NCBI RefSeq assembly: GCF_012030425.1
Contig: NZ_JAAUVN010000002.1
Coordinates: forward strand, 1,035,226-1,099,225
Direction: 5' to 3'
DNA: 64,000 nt
DNA from: Sphingobacterium sp. B16(2022)
GTDB lineage: Bacteria > Bacteroidota > Bacteroidia > Sphingobacteriales > Sphingobacteriaceae
Of this stretch, positions 34,058-42,914 are shown piece after piece. Under the pieces are notes generated by a model, which did not search any database, was not told where the DNA came from, and saw only the letters and a program-made list of their open reading frames with translations. Position numbers and translations under genes: made by a program. Every line of letters begins with the position of its first letter. Within the stretch, counting starts at the first letter, position 1.

Positions 34058-36661
34058 TTATTCAACCTCATTTTTATTCAAGAAGACAAATTGACCATCA
34101 AATACGTCCAATTGGATAACCGCATCTTTATTTACTTTTCCTGAAAGGATTTCTTTCGAAAGTTCATTCAGGATGCGTTTTTGCATAACACGTTTCAATG
34201 GCCTTGCACCATAGATCGGATCATATCCTAATTGCGCTAGCCAATCCATAGCATCATCCGAAGCAGTGATGAAGATATTTTGCTCAGCCAATTGTTTTTG
34301 AATATGGCTAAATTGCATCCGTACGATGCTTGCAATTTCATTTCTGCTTAGAGGTGTGAACATGATGATTTCATCAATACGGTTCAGGAACTCTGGGCGA
34401 ATTGATTTTTGTAAAAGTTCAAACACTTCACCTCTTGTTTTTGCAATAACCTCATCTCTGTTATTATCATTCAACTGCGAGAAATTCTCTTGAATGATAT
34501 GCGATCCGGTATTGGAAGTCATGATGATGATCGTGTTTTTGAAATTCACCGTTCTACCTTTGTTATCTGTTAAGTGACCATCGTCGAGTACTTGCAGTAA
34601 AATGTTGAACACATCAGGATGTGCTTTTTCAATTTCATCCAAAAGTACGACAGAATACGGACGGCGGCGAACAGCTTCAGTCAATTGTCCACCTTCTTCA
34701 TAACCTACATATCCTGGAGGCGCTCCGATAAGTCGGGACACTGCGTGACGCTCTTGGTACTCGGACATATCGATTCGGACAAGCGCATGTTCATCATCAA
34801 ATAAGAACTCAGCTAGTGCTTTTGCTAACTCCGTTTTACCTACACCAGTAGTTCCCAAAAAGATGAAAGAACCAATGGGACGCTTAGCATCACTAAGTCC
34901 CGCTCTTGAACGGCGGATAGCATCAGAAATCGCTTCAATCGCCTCTTCCTGTCCGGCAACCCGTTTATGTAATTCCTCTTCTAGAGAAAGAAGCTTATCG
35001 CGCTCAGACTGGATCATCTTATTTACAGGAATACCGGTCCATTTAGATACCACATCAGCAATGTCTTCAGAAGTCACTTCCTCTTTTAACATCCGTTTGC
35101 TATCTTGCTTTTCAGCTAATTCTGCTTTTAATTTTTCGACCTTATCCTGCGCATCTTTGATACGGCCATAGCGAATCTCAGCTACCTTTCCATAATCGCC
35201 TGCACGTTCCGCCTGATCAGCTTCCTGCTTATAGTTTTCTATATTTTCAATCTCCTGGTTGACACTGTCCACCAACGTTTTTTCTGACTGCCAGGATGCA
35301 CGTAAAGAATCGCGTTCGGCAGATAGATTAGCGATCGTTTCAGAAAGTTCACTGACTTTCTTATCATCATGCTCACGCTTTATTGCCTCCCGTTCAATTT
35401 CGAGTTGCATAATACGGCGATTCAGCTCATCTACAGCTTCAGGAACAGAGTCCATTTCAAGACGTAATTTTGAAGCCGCTTCATCCATTAGGTCAATCGC
35501 TTTATCTGGTAAGAAACGATCCGAGATGTAGCGGGTGGACAATTCGACAGCGGCAATGATTGCTTCGTCAAGAATGCGCACTTTATGGTGCGTTTCGTAA
35601 CGTTCTTTTAATCCGCGCAGGATTGAAATTGCATCTTGAGTCGTTGGCTCGTCAACCATTACTTTTTGAAAACGACGTTCCAATGCTTTATCCTTTTCAA
35701 AGTATTTTTGATACTCGTTCAATGTTGTTGCACCAATAGCACGAAGTTCTCCACGTGCTAACGCAGGTTTTAAGATATTGGCTGCATCCATTGCACCCTC
35801 ACCACCACCAGCACCAACTAAGGTGTGGATCTCATCGATAAACAGGATGATTTCACCGTTACTGTCTGCAACTTCTTTGACAACAGCTTTTAATCTTTCT
35901 TCAAACTCACCTTTGTATTTTGCACCGGCTATTAAAGCCCCCATGTCCAAAGAGAATACGATTTTTGATTTCAAATTCTCTGGCACATCACCATTGATGA
36001 TGCGGTGTGCAATACCTTCGGCAATAGCGGTTTTACCAACCCCTGGTTCACCCACCAAGATGGGGTTGTTCTTAGTTCTACGGGATAAGATTTGCATCAC
36101 GCGGCGAATTTCTTCATCACGCCCAATAACAGGGTCTAATTTTCCCGATTCAACAAACTCGTTTAGATTACGGGCGTATTTTCCCAAAGCATTGTAGGTA
36201 GCTTCGGCATTTTGATCCGTTACTCTTGTGTTGCCACGTAGTTCTTTGATCGCTAATTTAAGATCCTTTTCATTTACTCCTTGATCCTTCAGTAGACTAG
36301 ATGTTTTATCGCCTGCATTTAGAATACCTAGAAGTAGATGCTCTACAGATACAAACTCATCATTAAACTCCTTCAAGTAGCTTTGCGCTTTTTGCAAGGC
36401 CGAATTTGAGGTATTGCTCAAATAGACATTTGTGCCGCTGACTTTCGGGAATGCCTGAATTTGCTTATCCAGTTCTCCACTTAAGTAAGGGATATTTACA
36501 TTTAATTTTTTTAACAGATGACTGATTACATTTTCATCAACTGTTAGCAAGGCTTTAAGTATATGTGCGGTCTCAATAGCCTGCTGTTGATTGCCTGTGG
36601 CAATCTCCGAAGCTTTTTGAATCGCCTCTTGTGCTTTAATTGTATAGTTATTGAAATTCAT
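34058..36661 (-). CDS. clpB: ATP-dependent disaggregase ClpB
   Basis: An 867-residue Hsp100 chaperone: N-domain (1-150), first AAA+ module with Walker A G-E-P-G-V-G-K-T, middle coiled-coil (about 405-525) and second AAA+ module with G-T-T-G-V-G-K-T and Y-G-A-R-P in the C-terminal domain. It dissolves aggregated proteins with DnaK. The start at 36661 gives M-N-F-N-N-Y-T, the normal ClpB N-terminus; a frame extension to 36769 adds a Lys/Asn-rich tail of no use. No CIRCE element is seen upstream. Confidence 0.96.
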   Translation of the reverse strand: MNFNNYTIKAQEAIQKASEIATGNQQQAIETAHILKALLTVDENVISHLLKKLNVNIPYLSGELDKQIQAFPKVSGTNVYLSNTSNSALQKAQSYLKEFNDEFVSVEHLLLGILNAGDKTSSLLKDQGVNEKDLKLAIKELRGNTRVTDQNAEATYNALGKYARNLNEFVESGKLDPVIGRDEEIRRVMQILSRRTKNNPILVGEPGVGKTAIAEGIAHRIINGDVPENLKSKIVFSLDMGALIAGAKYKGEFEERLKAVVKEVADSNGEIILFIDEIHTLVGAGGGEGAMDAANILKPALARGELRAIGATTLNEYQKYFEKDKALERRFQKVMVDEPTTQDAISILRGLKERYETHHKVRILDEAIIAAVELSTRYISDRFLPDKAIDLMDEAASKLRLEMDSVPEAVDELNRRIMQLEIEREAIKREHDDKKVSELSETIANLSAERDSLRASWQSEKTLVDSVNQEIENIENYKQEADQAERAGDYGKVAEIRYGRIKDAQDKVEKLKAELAEKQDSKRMLKEEVTSEDIADVVSKWTGIPVNKMIQSERDKLLSLEEELHKRVAGQEEAIEAISDAIRRSRAGLSDAKRPIGSFIFLGTTGVGKTELAKALAEFLFDDEHALVRIDMSEYQERHAVSRLIGAPPGYVGYEEGGQLTEAVRRRPYSVVLLDEIEKAHPDVFNILLQVLDDGHLTDNKGRTVNFKNTIIIMTSNTGSHIIQENFSQLNDNNRDEVIAKTRGEVFELLQKSIRPEFLNRIDEIIMFTPLSRNEIASIVRMQFSHIQKQLAEQNIFITASDDAMDWLAQLGYDPIYGARPLKRVMQKRILNELSKEILSGKVNKDAVIQLDVFDGQFVFLNKNEVE

Positions 36662-36876
36662 GGTTTTATACGCTTTTTGATTTGATAATTGGATAACAAT
36701 CAAAATGCCATATCTGTTTTTATTCTTTTTTCGGAAAAAATGTCTTGTATTTTTATTGTGAAATGACAAAATTTCATGTTTATGTGCTTTGTAGCGATGG
36801 GGTGCTATTTGAATTGAAAATAAATGGCTTGATTTTCAGAAAATTATTAAAAATATGAAAAAAAAAGCCAGTAAAG

Positions 36877-36908
36877 TTTGATTTTGTTGTCAAAGGTTTC
36901 GATATTTG
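36877..36908 (+). promoter_or_regulatory. promoter of the tRNA-Thr pair
   Basis: TTTG (36877-36880), 20 bases, GATATTTG (36901-36908), one mismatch from TAnnTTTG. It places the start about 30 bases before the first tRNA. The rest of 36662-36876 holds no other feature I can support. Confidence 0.55.
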
Positions 36909-36941
36909 CACCATCATAATTCGAAAGGGTTATTTAAAAAA

Positions 36942-37014
<73 letters not shown>

Positions 37015-37037
37015 CTTTTTTAACTTTCACACATGAT

Positions 37038-37110
<73 letters not shown>

Positions 37111-37111
37111 C

Positions 37112-37146
37112 AAAAAGGTCAATCTCAAAAAGGTTGACCTTTTTTT
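37112..37146 (+). terminator. terminator of the tRNA-Thr pair
   Basis: Stem AAAAAGGTCAA (37112-37122) with TTGACCTTTTT (37134-37144) and a further T-run. Confidence 0.85.
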
Positions 37147-37205
37147 GTGTTTATACTGATTGTAAGATTTAATGCCCAATTATTTACAGATCGTGTGCTT
37201 TATAT

Positions 37206-37248
37206 AAATTAAATTTATACCAGCCATGAACCGGCATAAATTTAATTT
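37206..37248 (-). terminator. possible terminator of the GH95-like gene
   Basis: AT-rich 13-bp stem (37206-37218 with 37236-37248), lying 9 bases past the stop of the glycosidase gene. No strong T-run, so only moderate. Confidence 0.5.
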
Positions 37249-37256
37249 TATTGAGC

Positions 37257-39602
37257 TTAAGCACCTATAGGACTGATTATATAGTGACGACCTATTTTTG
37301 TTTCAAATGAAAACCTTTCTCCTGTCTTACTTACGGCTATTTGCTTACCATTTTCCATTACTTGTATTTTTTTTTCTTTCCAAGGATTGTTGATCTGGCA
37401 TTTTGTGCCTTTTTCACTATAAATGGACAGATTTGTTATGGTAATGCCATCATAATCTGCAGAAACTAAGAAGGCACCTTTAGTCCGTAGGCGCGTAAAT
37501 GAAGCGCTTGATTTTACCCAGTTAGGAAATATGTACAGCGTGTTATCAAGCGTTTGAAGCATCATTGAGTTGACCGTTTCAACTAGGGCTGTTTTTTCCG
37601 AAGCATGATGGCCATCTGTAATCAAGAAGTTTTTTTGAGCACCGCTGGCCAATATGCTTAGGTTTTTAATAATTATTTCGGGGGAGAAGCCAACGCGTGC
37701 AGCCATAATATAACCACTTAGACCTAACGCATTCATTGATCCTTGAAATCCATTTTGGTCAACTTCATAGTATTCAACAGTATTTTTAGCTATCTGTAAC
37801 GAATCTGGATCTGAAAGTAAATCGAGTACTTCGCAGGGGTAGACCGGATGCATTTGTATCATGTGGTTTGGTAGATCCCATCCTGCTTCATTTTTTGCAA
37901 AAACCGGCAAGCCTTTATTCGGTGTCTTGGTTGGCTGTATTACCTTGTATTTAGGAAGGTGATCGAGAATATCCTGCCACAGCGTTCTCCGGTTTTCATC
38001 CACATCCAATAACTTACTATACTTGAGAAGTAAGCTGAAGGTTTGCTGGACGAAACCTAGATCGGAGGGAGGATTGAGATCCCAGGAACTTTCATGTGCG
38101 CCAGTAGTGATACTGTATCGGTAAGTATCACCATATGGCTCCTTTTTCAGGTAATCTTCATAGAAATCACCACATTCTTTAATAAAGGGGTAAGCTCTCT
38201 TTTTTAAAAAATCCAAATCACCAGTATATTCATAGTACCAGCTGAAAAGTGGTACATTGAACGGCGCATTCATCGTTTGTTGCCAGTAATAATTGTAAGG
38301 TATGCCAATTCCTAGTCCGCCAACTAAGAAAACAGCCCCTCTAAATGATTTCCCAGCTAGAGAGGGATGGACAGTTCCCATGTCATTTTGCGCACGTCTT
38401 CTTCCGTCAGGTAAGATTGCTTCAATGAAATTGTAAAAAGGTTTTGCAATTTCGGGTCTATTCGCGGAGAAGACGCTATAAAATCCAGCTTGGCTATTAT
38501 AATTTAAATGGATATCACCATGGTACATCATTTTGTCATCCATATTCCAGACACCATACATGCCACCACATGCCGGGGAATGTTCATTATAGGCAGAAGC
38601 TAGAAAATAGATCGAACTTAAGTACTGCCTGTTGATCAATTCATCATTTGTTTCCACATATGACCTATTCCACATATCCTTCCACCATGCTATTTTTGTA
38701 TTTCTTAATTCATTTAAACGGTTATTTTGCAAATCATGAAGTGTTTTATATGCGTTTTCCATCTGTGCATCGTTCTTCATACCGCCCCCAGATATGTAAG
38801 ACAGTACATAGACAGTTTTTCCAGCTTTAAGAGTAAAGTCCGTATTGGCCTGGGCTTGGGATTCTCTACTGCAAATAGATGATGCGCCAAGAACCTTAGT
38901 TGATATACCGGCTTTAGAGACCCATCTTACATCTGTAGTTTTAGTTTGTCTGGTTACCTGCGTTACGTTACTGTTCACATCGGCTGTTGTGCCATATGTT
39001 GCTGATATACTATCGGCATAAGTATCTACAGATATTTTGATAGGAGTTTTTGTGTTATTTACCAGTTCAGTCACTAAAAGATTTTCATTAACAGATATCC
39101 AGCTTTTCATATGCACAGGTTGTGCTGTTGCTGTACGCATGCGCAATTCATTACCTAATTGATCCATCTCATACTTAAAACCAGCGCTTATCGGTGATTC
39201 TACTGTTATTTTAACCCCGCCAACAGGAAGGGCAGCGGGGCCGGATCCGGCCCAGTCCGACCAGCCATCTGTTACAAAATCGACTTTTGAGATGCTGAAA
39301 GTCTGGCTGTTTTCAGCAGTATGGCAGACCACACCAACATCGCCATTGCCTATATAAGGTCCAATAGGTGCATGATTACTGCGGATACTTTCATAGCTAA
39401 ACGGTGCGTTCCAGACGGCAGTCATTAAGTTTTTTTTACTTAAAAAGAATTGATTATCTGCATCAGAATTTTTTATCAAACTTCTCTTTTGCTGTGATTG
39501 TGCACGACTGCCAATATTATTAGATGTATTGACGTTTTGTTGCGCCTGACTTGAAAAACTTAATAATAATATACAATAGGTTAGATTTCTTTTTATCTTC
39601 AT
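37257..39602 (-). CDS. GH95-like secreted glycoside hydrolase
   Basis: A 781-residue secreted protein. A signal peptide ends at about residue 20 (S-S-Q-A-Q), then an N-terminal beta-sandwich (about 60-290) and an (alpha/alpha)6 domain (about 310-690) with a small C-terminal beta domain, the layout of GH95 and related six-hairpin glycosidases. H-L-N-Y-N-S-Q-A-G near 368 and H-E-S-S-W-D-L near 515 line up with the conserved Asn-x-N-x-Q and general-acid Glu segments of the family, though they deviate from strict GH95. Likely target: fucosylated or related plant/host glycans. No polysaccharide-utilisation genes flank it. Confidence 0.72.
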   Translation of the reverse strand: MKIKRNLTYCILLLSFSSQAQQNVNTSNNIGSRAQSQQKRSLIKNSDADNQFFLSKKNLMTAVWNAPFSYESIRSNHAPIGPYIGNGDVGVVCHTAENSQTFSISKVDFVTDGWSDWAGSGPAALPVGGVKITVESPISAGFKYEMDQLGNELRMRTATAQPVHMKSWISVNENLLVTELVNNTKTPIKISVDTYADSISATYGTTADVNSNVTQVTRQTKTTDVRWVSKAGISTKVLGASSICSRESQAQANTDFTLKAGKTVYVLSYISGGGMKNDAQMENAYKTLHDLQNNRLNELRNTKIAWWKDMWNRSYVETNDELINRQYLSSIYFLASAYNEHSPACGGMYGVWNMDDKMMYHGDIHLNYNSQAGFYSVFSANRPEIAKPFYNFIEAILPDGRRRAQNDMGTVHPSLAGKSFRGAVFLVGGLGIGIPYNYYWQQTMNAPFNVPLFSWYYEYTGDLDFLKKRAYPFIKECGDFYEDYLKKEPYGDTYRYSITTGAHESSWDLNPPSDLGFVQQTFSLLLKYSKLLDVDENRRTLWQDILDHLPKYKVIQPTKTPNKGLPVFAKNEAGWDLPNHMIQMHPVYPCEVLDLLSDPDSLQIAKNTVEYYEVDQNGFQGSMNALGLSGYIMAARVGFSPEIIIKNLSILASGAQKNFLITDGHHASEKTALVETVNSMMLQTLDNTLYIFPNWVKSSASFTRLRTKGAFLVSADYDGITITNLSIYSEKGTKCQINNPWKEKKIQVMENGKQIAVSKTGERFSFETKIGRHYIISPIGA

Positions 39603-40048
39603 TATATTTTGAGAGGTTACAGTAGTAGGGAATTTAGAGTTTAGTTATAAGTTTTTGGAACTATTAGAACCGATATAAAGATTCAATATATTTTTTCAAA
39701 ATACTACCTTTATATTTGCCAATAATGTTACTTTTTTATCATTATCAAGTTGTGGCATACTGCGCCGATCAAGTCCAAAGTAACAGCAGGCTTTAGCCTT
39801 AATTTTGATGTATGGTCTTAGCTATGCCACTAATCATTTGGGATGGTTTAAATAGAGGTGCTGTTTTAGTGTCAATTATCGGACGATGAGATGAGTTGTG
39901 TTTTTGCATGTTCCCATTTTTAGAAACTTAAGATCGCGAAGTTATGATAGCATAGCGTACGGTCATTTTGCAAAATCCCTTGCTATACCAAAACAAACGG
40001 GTCCCATACATATGTATGGAACCCGTTGTATATCGATACCAGTTATTA
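39603..40048. other. intergenic region, 446 bases, no gene seen
   Basis: Promoter side of the GH95-like gene and 3' side of the LOG gene. It holds the terminator at 39996-40027. A TATATTTG on the plus strand (39711-39718) resembles a -7 box but leads into no open frame. GTTACTTT and AAAGTAAC (around 39728 and 39775) could pair over a long loop. I cannot support a gene or RNA here. Confidence 0.45.
39996..40027 (-). terminator. terminator of the LOG-family gene
   Basis: A 32-base near-perfect palindrome (AACGGGT at one end, ACCCGTT at the other, one internal mismatch), 22 bases past the stop, followed on the minus strand by T-rich sequence. Confidence 0.7.
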
Positions 40049-40759
40049 TTAAAAGTTTGGTTTTAATAAATACTTGTCGTAGAATCTGAAAATATGATCT
40101 GCAGCTTCTTCCGCCGTATCAACGATGCGGTAGAGTTTTAGATCTTCTTCGCTGATGTAGCGTTCACCTAGCATTGTGTTCTTGATCCAGTCGAAAAGGC
40201 CACACCAATATTCGGAACCCACTAACACGATCGGGAAGCGTGCGATTTTACCTGTCTGGATTAATGTAATTGCTTCAAATAATTCATCCATTGTTCCAAA
40301 TCCGCCCGGCATAACAATATACCCCTGCGAATACTTCATGAACATGACTTTTCTAACAAAGAAATAGTTAAATTCAAGAAGTTTATCACGGTCAATATAT
40401 CTGTTGTGAAATTGTTCAAACGGCAATTCTATATTTAGTCCTACTGATTTACCGCCAGATTCATAAGCTCCCTTATTTGCAGCTTCCATGATACCGGGGC
40501 CACCTCCAGATATAATTCCATAGCCACGTGCAGTTAATAAACTTGCCACATCGACAGCCATTTGATAGTATTTATGATCTTGTGGAGTTCTTGCAGATCC
40601 AAAAATGGAAACACAAGGACCAATTTTAGCTAATTTTTCAAATCCATCTACAAATTCGGACATGATCTTAAATATTTGCCACGAATCTTTTACTTTTATC
40701 TCCTGCCACGTTTTGTTTTCAAAGGCACTTCTTATTTTGTCGTCTTTTGTAATATCCAT
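40049..40759 (-). CDS. LOG-family nucleotide phosphoribohydrolase (TIGR00730)
   Basis: A 236-residue Rossmann-type protein with both family motifs: G-G-G-P-G-I-M-E-A near residue 87 and P-G-G-F-G-T-M-D-E near 150. LOG proteins remove ribose-5-phosphate from nucleoside monophosphates (cytokinin-type or AMP); in bacteria often annotated lysine decarboxylase-like by old error. Divergent from recR, with 113 bases between. Confidence 0.9.
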   Translation of the reverse strand: MDITKDDKIRSAFENKTWQEIKVKDSWQIFKIMSEFVDGFEKLAKIGPCVSIFGSARTPQDHKYYQMAVDVASLLTARGYGIISGGGPGIMEAANKGAYESGGKSVGLNIELPFEQFHNRYIDRDKLLEFNYFFVRKVMFMKYSQGYIVMPGGFGTMDELFEAITLIQTGKIARFPIVLVGSEYWCGLFDWIKNTMLGERYISEEDLKLYRIVDTAEEAADHIFRFYDKYLLKPNF

Positions 40760-40860
40760 GCTATACTCTTATTATAAAAATTACTGTTCCTTTTCATTTG
40801 AAAGGAATACAAGATAAGGAATATTTTTAATTTGAACAGTTTCTTTAACTATTATATTGT

Positions 40861-40868
40861 TAAATTTG
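40861..40868 (+). promoter_or_regulatory. -7 box of recR
   Basis: TAAATTTG ends 4 bases before the recR ATG, predicting a leaderless mRNA. The nearest TTTG (40831-40834) is 26 bases upstream, longer than ideal. Confidence 0.55.
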
Positions 40869-40872
40869 TGCC

Positions 40873-41487
40873 ATGAATTTTTCTTCTAAATTATTAGAAA
40901 ACGCTGTATCCGAGTTTGGACGTTTACCTGGAGTAGGTCAAAAAACTGCATTGCGACTTGTTTTACACCTGTTAAAGCAATCGGATGCTGAAGTTGCACG
41001 ATTTACATCTACTATTAATCAATTGAAAGAAGAAATTCAGTATTGCCATATCTGTTTTAATATTTCAGACTATCATGAATGTGAAATTTGTACCTCTCCA
41101 AAGCGGGATCATTCCATTATATGTGTCGTGGAAGATACGCGTGATGTGATGGCGATTGAAAATACCAATTCTTACCAAGGAATCTACCATGTACTAGGGG
41201 GACTTATTTCACCAATGGATGGGGTAGGACCGTCTGACTTGAAGATTGACGGTTTGGTCGACCGTATGCGTAAGCAAGATGTCAAGGAGGTGATATTGGC
41301 ATTAAGTGCTACGATGGAAGGAGATACAACGATATTTTATTTGTATCGTAAGCTCAAAGAATTTAATATCCAGGTCACTACTATCGCACGTGGTATTGCT
41401 TTCGGCGGTGAGCTTGAATATGTCGATGAATTGACCTTAGGAAGGTCAATAGCGACGAGAACATTATATGAACGACCGACGTTATAA
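40873..41487 (+). CDS. recR: recombination mediator RecR
   Basis: A 204-residue RecR: N-terminal helix-hairpin-helix (G-R-L-P-G-V-G-Q-K-T near residue 17), a four-cysteine zinc site (C-x2-C ... C-x2-C at 57-72) and a Toprim domain (V-V-E-D-T-R-D, then G-L-I-S-P-M-D-G). It loads RecA with RecFO. Length is normal. The gene ends with a terminator hairpin. Confidence 0.96.
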   Translation: MNFSSKLLENAVSEFGRLPGVGQKTALRLVLHLLKQSDAEVARFTSTINQLKEEIQYCHICFNISDYHECEICTSPKRDHSIICVVEDTRDVMAIENTNSYQGIYHVLGGLISPMDGVGPSDLKIDGLVDRMRKQDVKEVILALSATMEGDTTIFYLYRKLKEFNIQVTTIARGIAFGGELEYVDELTLGRSIATRTLYERPTL

Positions 41488-41516
41488 GGGTTAGAATACC
41501 GTATTATTTTGATTGT

Positions 41517-41548
41517 AAAAGCTTTGTTACCCGACGAAGCTTTTTTTT
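41517..41548 (+). terminator. terminator of recR
   Basis: 10-bp stem AAAAGCTTTG with CGAAGCTTTT (one G-T pair), loop of 8, then a T-run at 41541-41548. Confidence 0.88.
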
Positions 41549-41627
41549 GGCCTGCTTTTTAGTGAAAAGTTGTATTTTAACAGATTATTAAATCTAACAC
41601 AACCAAACTATCATTTATTAAATAAGT

Positions 41628-42896
41628 ATGAAAGAAAAAAATAGCTCCAGAAGAGATTTCTTAAAGAAATCCATCACAGGAGCAGCGGCATTTTCAATTG
41701 TCCCTAGATTCGTATTAGGGGGACAAGGATATTTGGCTCCAAGTGACCATTTAACGAAGGGCATCATTGGCGTAGGTTCAATGGGGCGTGGTCATTTTGG
41801 ATACGCGGGAACAAAAACAGTGGCTATATGTGATGTTGACACAAGACATTTGGCTCTAGCGCAACAGGCTTTAGGTGGCGGAGTTAAAGAACATCATGAT
41901 TTTCGTGATTTAATTAAAAACCCTGAAGTAGATATCGTGCATATTGCAACTCCTCCGCATTGGCATGGTTTGATGTCTTTGGAAGCAGCGCGTGCAGGAA
42001 AAGATATCTGGTGTGAAAAGCCGATGACACGTACAATCGGTGAAGGAAAACGTGTCAAAGAAGCGATCGCACAACATGGTAATATGTTTAGATTAAATAC
42101 CTGGTTCCGTTTTGCCGATAATTTCTACGGAATGAATGTTCCGGTTAAAAAAATTAAAAAATTGGTAGATACAGGTATGTTGGGTTGGCCGTTGAAAGTA
42201 ACGATCAGCAAGCATACTGGTTTTGACTGGAAATTTTTCTGGGTAGGGAAAGAAAACCTTCCTGTTGAACCGGTACCAGCAGAATTGGATTATGAATTAT
42301 GGTTAGGTCCTGCACCTTTCAAACCTTATAGTACGCACCGCGTGCACACAACTTTTAGAGGGTACTGGGATTATGATGGCGGTGGTCTTGGTGATATGGG
42401 CCAACATTATTTGGATCCTGTTCAATATTTCTTAGGAAAAGATGGCGAAAGTCCTGTATCGGTAGAAGTTGATGCGCCGCAGCAACATAGTGATGCGGTC
42501 GGTACCTGGAGAAGAATTGTTTATACATATGCTGATGGCTGTCAGATTATTTTAGATGGTGAAGGTAAAGATGAAGGCATGGCTTATATAGAGGGACCTA
42601 AAGGGAAGCTATATAAAGGCTTTGTGTCTGATATACCGGATATGGAAAGGAAACTGGCACAATTTCCTGAGCCAGCACCACAGATTACAGATTTCTTGGA
42701 ATCGGTACGTACACGCGAGAAATTTGCATTAAATGAAGAGAACGGATACCGTTCATGTACATTGGTCAACATGGGCTTGATTGCCTTACGTTTAAACCGC
42801 TCATTGAAATTTGATTCTACAAAAGATGAGTTTATCAATGACGATGCAGCAAACCGTTTAGTTTATCAACCGATGCGTGGCCCTTGGTCAATGTAA
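41628..42896 (+). CDS. Gfo/Idh/MocA oxidoreductase, Tat-exported
   Basis: A 422-residue oxidoreductase with a perfect twin-arginine signal (S-R-R-D-F-L-K at residues 7-13), then an NAD-binding domain (G-I-I-G-V-G-S-M-G-R-G near 44) with the C-E-K-P catalytic segment (Lys near 134) and a C-terminal substrate domain. It probably oxidises a sugar C3 hydroxyl or reduces the keto form, using a tightly bound cofactor in the periplasm. The double-DUF1080 gene starts 18 bases after it, and the pair fits the known 3-keto-glycoside route of Bacteroidota. Confidence 0.9.
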   Translation: MKEKNSSRRDFLKKSITGAAAFSIVPRFVLGGQGYLAPSDHLTKGIIGVGSMGRGHFGYAGTKTVAICDVDTRHLALAQQALGGGVKEHHDFRDLIKNPEVDIVHIATPPHWHGLMSLEAARAGKDIWCEKPMTRTIGEGKRVKEAIAQHGNMFRLNTWFRFADNFYGMNVPVKKIKKLVDTGMLGWPLKVTISKHTGFDWKFFWVGKENLPVEPVPAELDYELWLGPAPFKPYSTHRVHTTFRGYWDYDGGGLGDMGQHYLDPVQYFLGKDGESPVSVEVDAPQQHSDAVGTWRRIVYTYADGCQIILDGEGKDEGMAYIEGPKGKLYKGFVSDIPDMERKLAQFPEPAPQITDFLESVRTREKFALNEENGYRSCTLVNMGLIALRLNRSLKFDSTKDEFINDDAANRLVYQPMRGPWSM

Positions 42897-42914
42897 TTTT
42901 CTAATCTATCTAAA

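Noticed and set aside
34863..36197. Plus-strand open frames opposite clpB
   Set aside because: They are mirror frames of the clpB coding strand, with Ser/Arg-rich composition and no start signals.
36662..36769. N-terminal extension of ClpB
   Set aside because: The added residues are Lys/Asn-rich and unlike any ClpB; the ATG at 36661 gives the normal N-terminus.
36759..36776. TGAAAT/ATTTCA dyad upstream of clpB as a heat-shock operator
   Set aside because: Only 6-bp arms in AT-rich DNA, about 98 bases before the ATG; it does not match CIRCE or any known heat-shock site.
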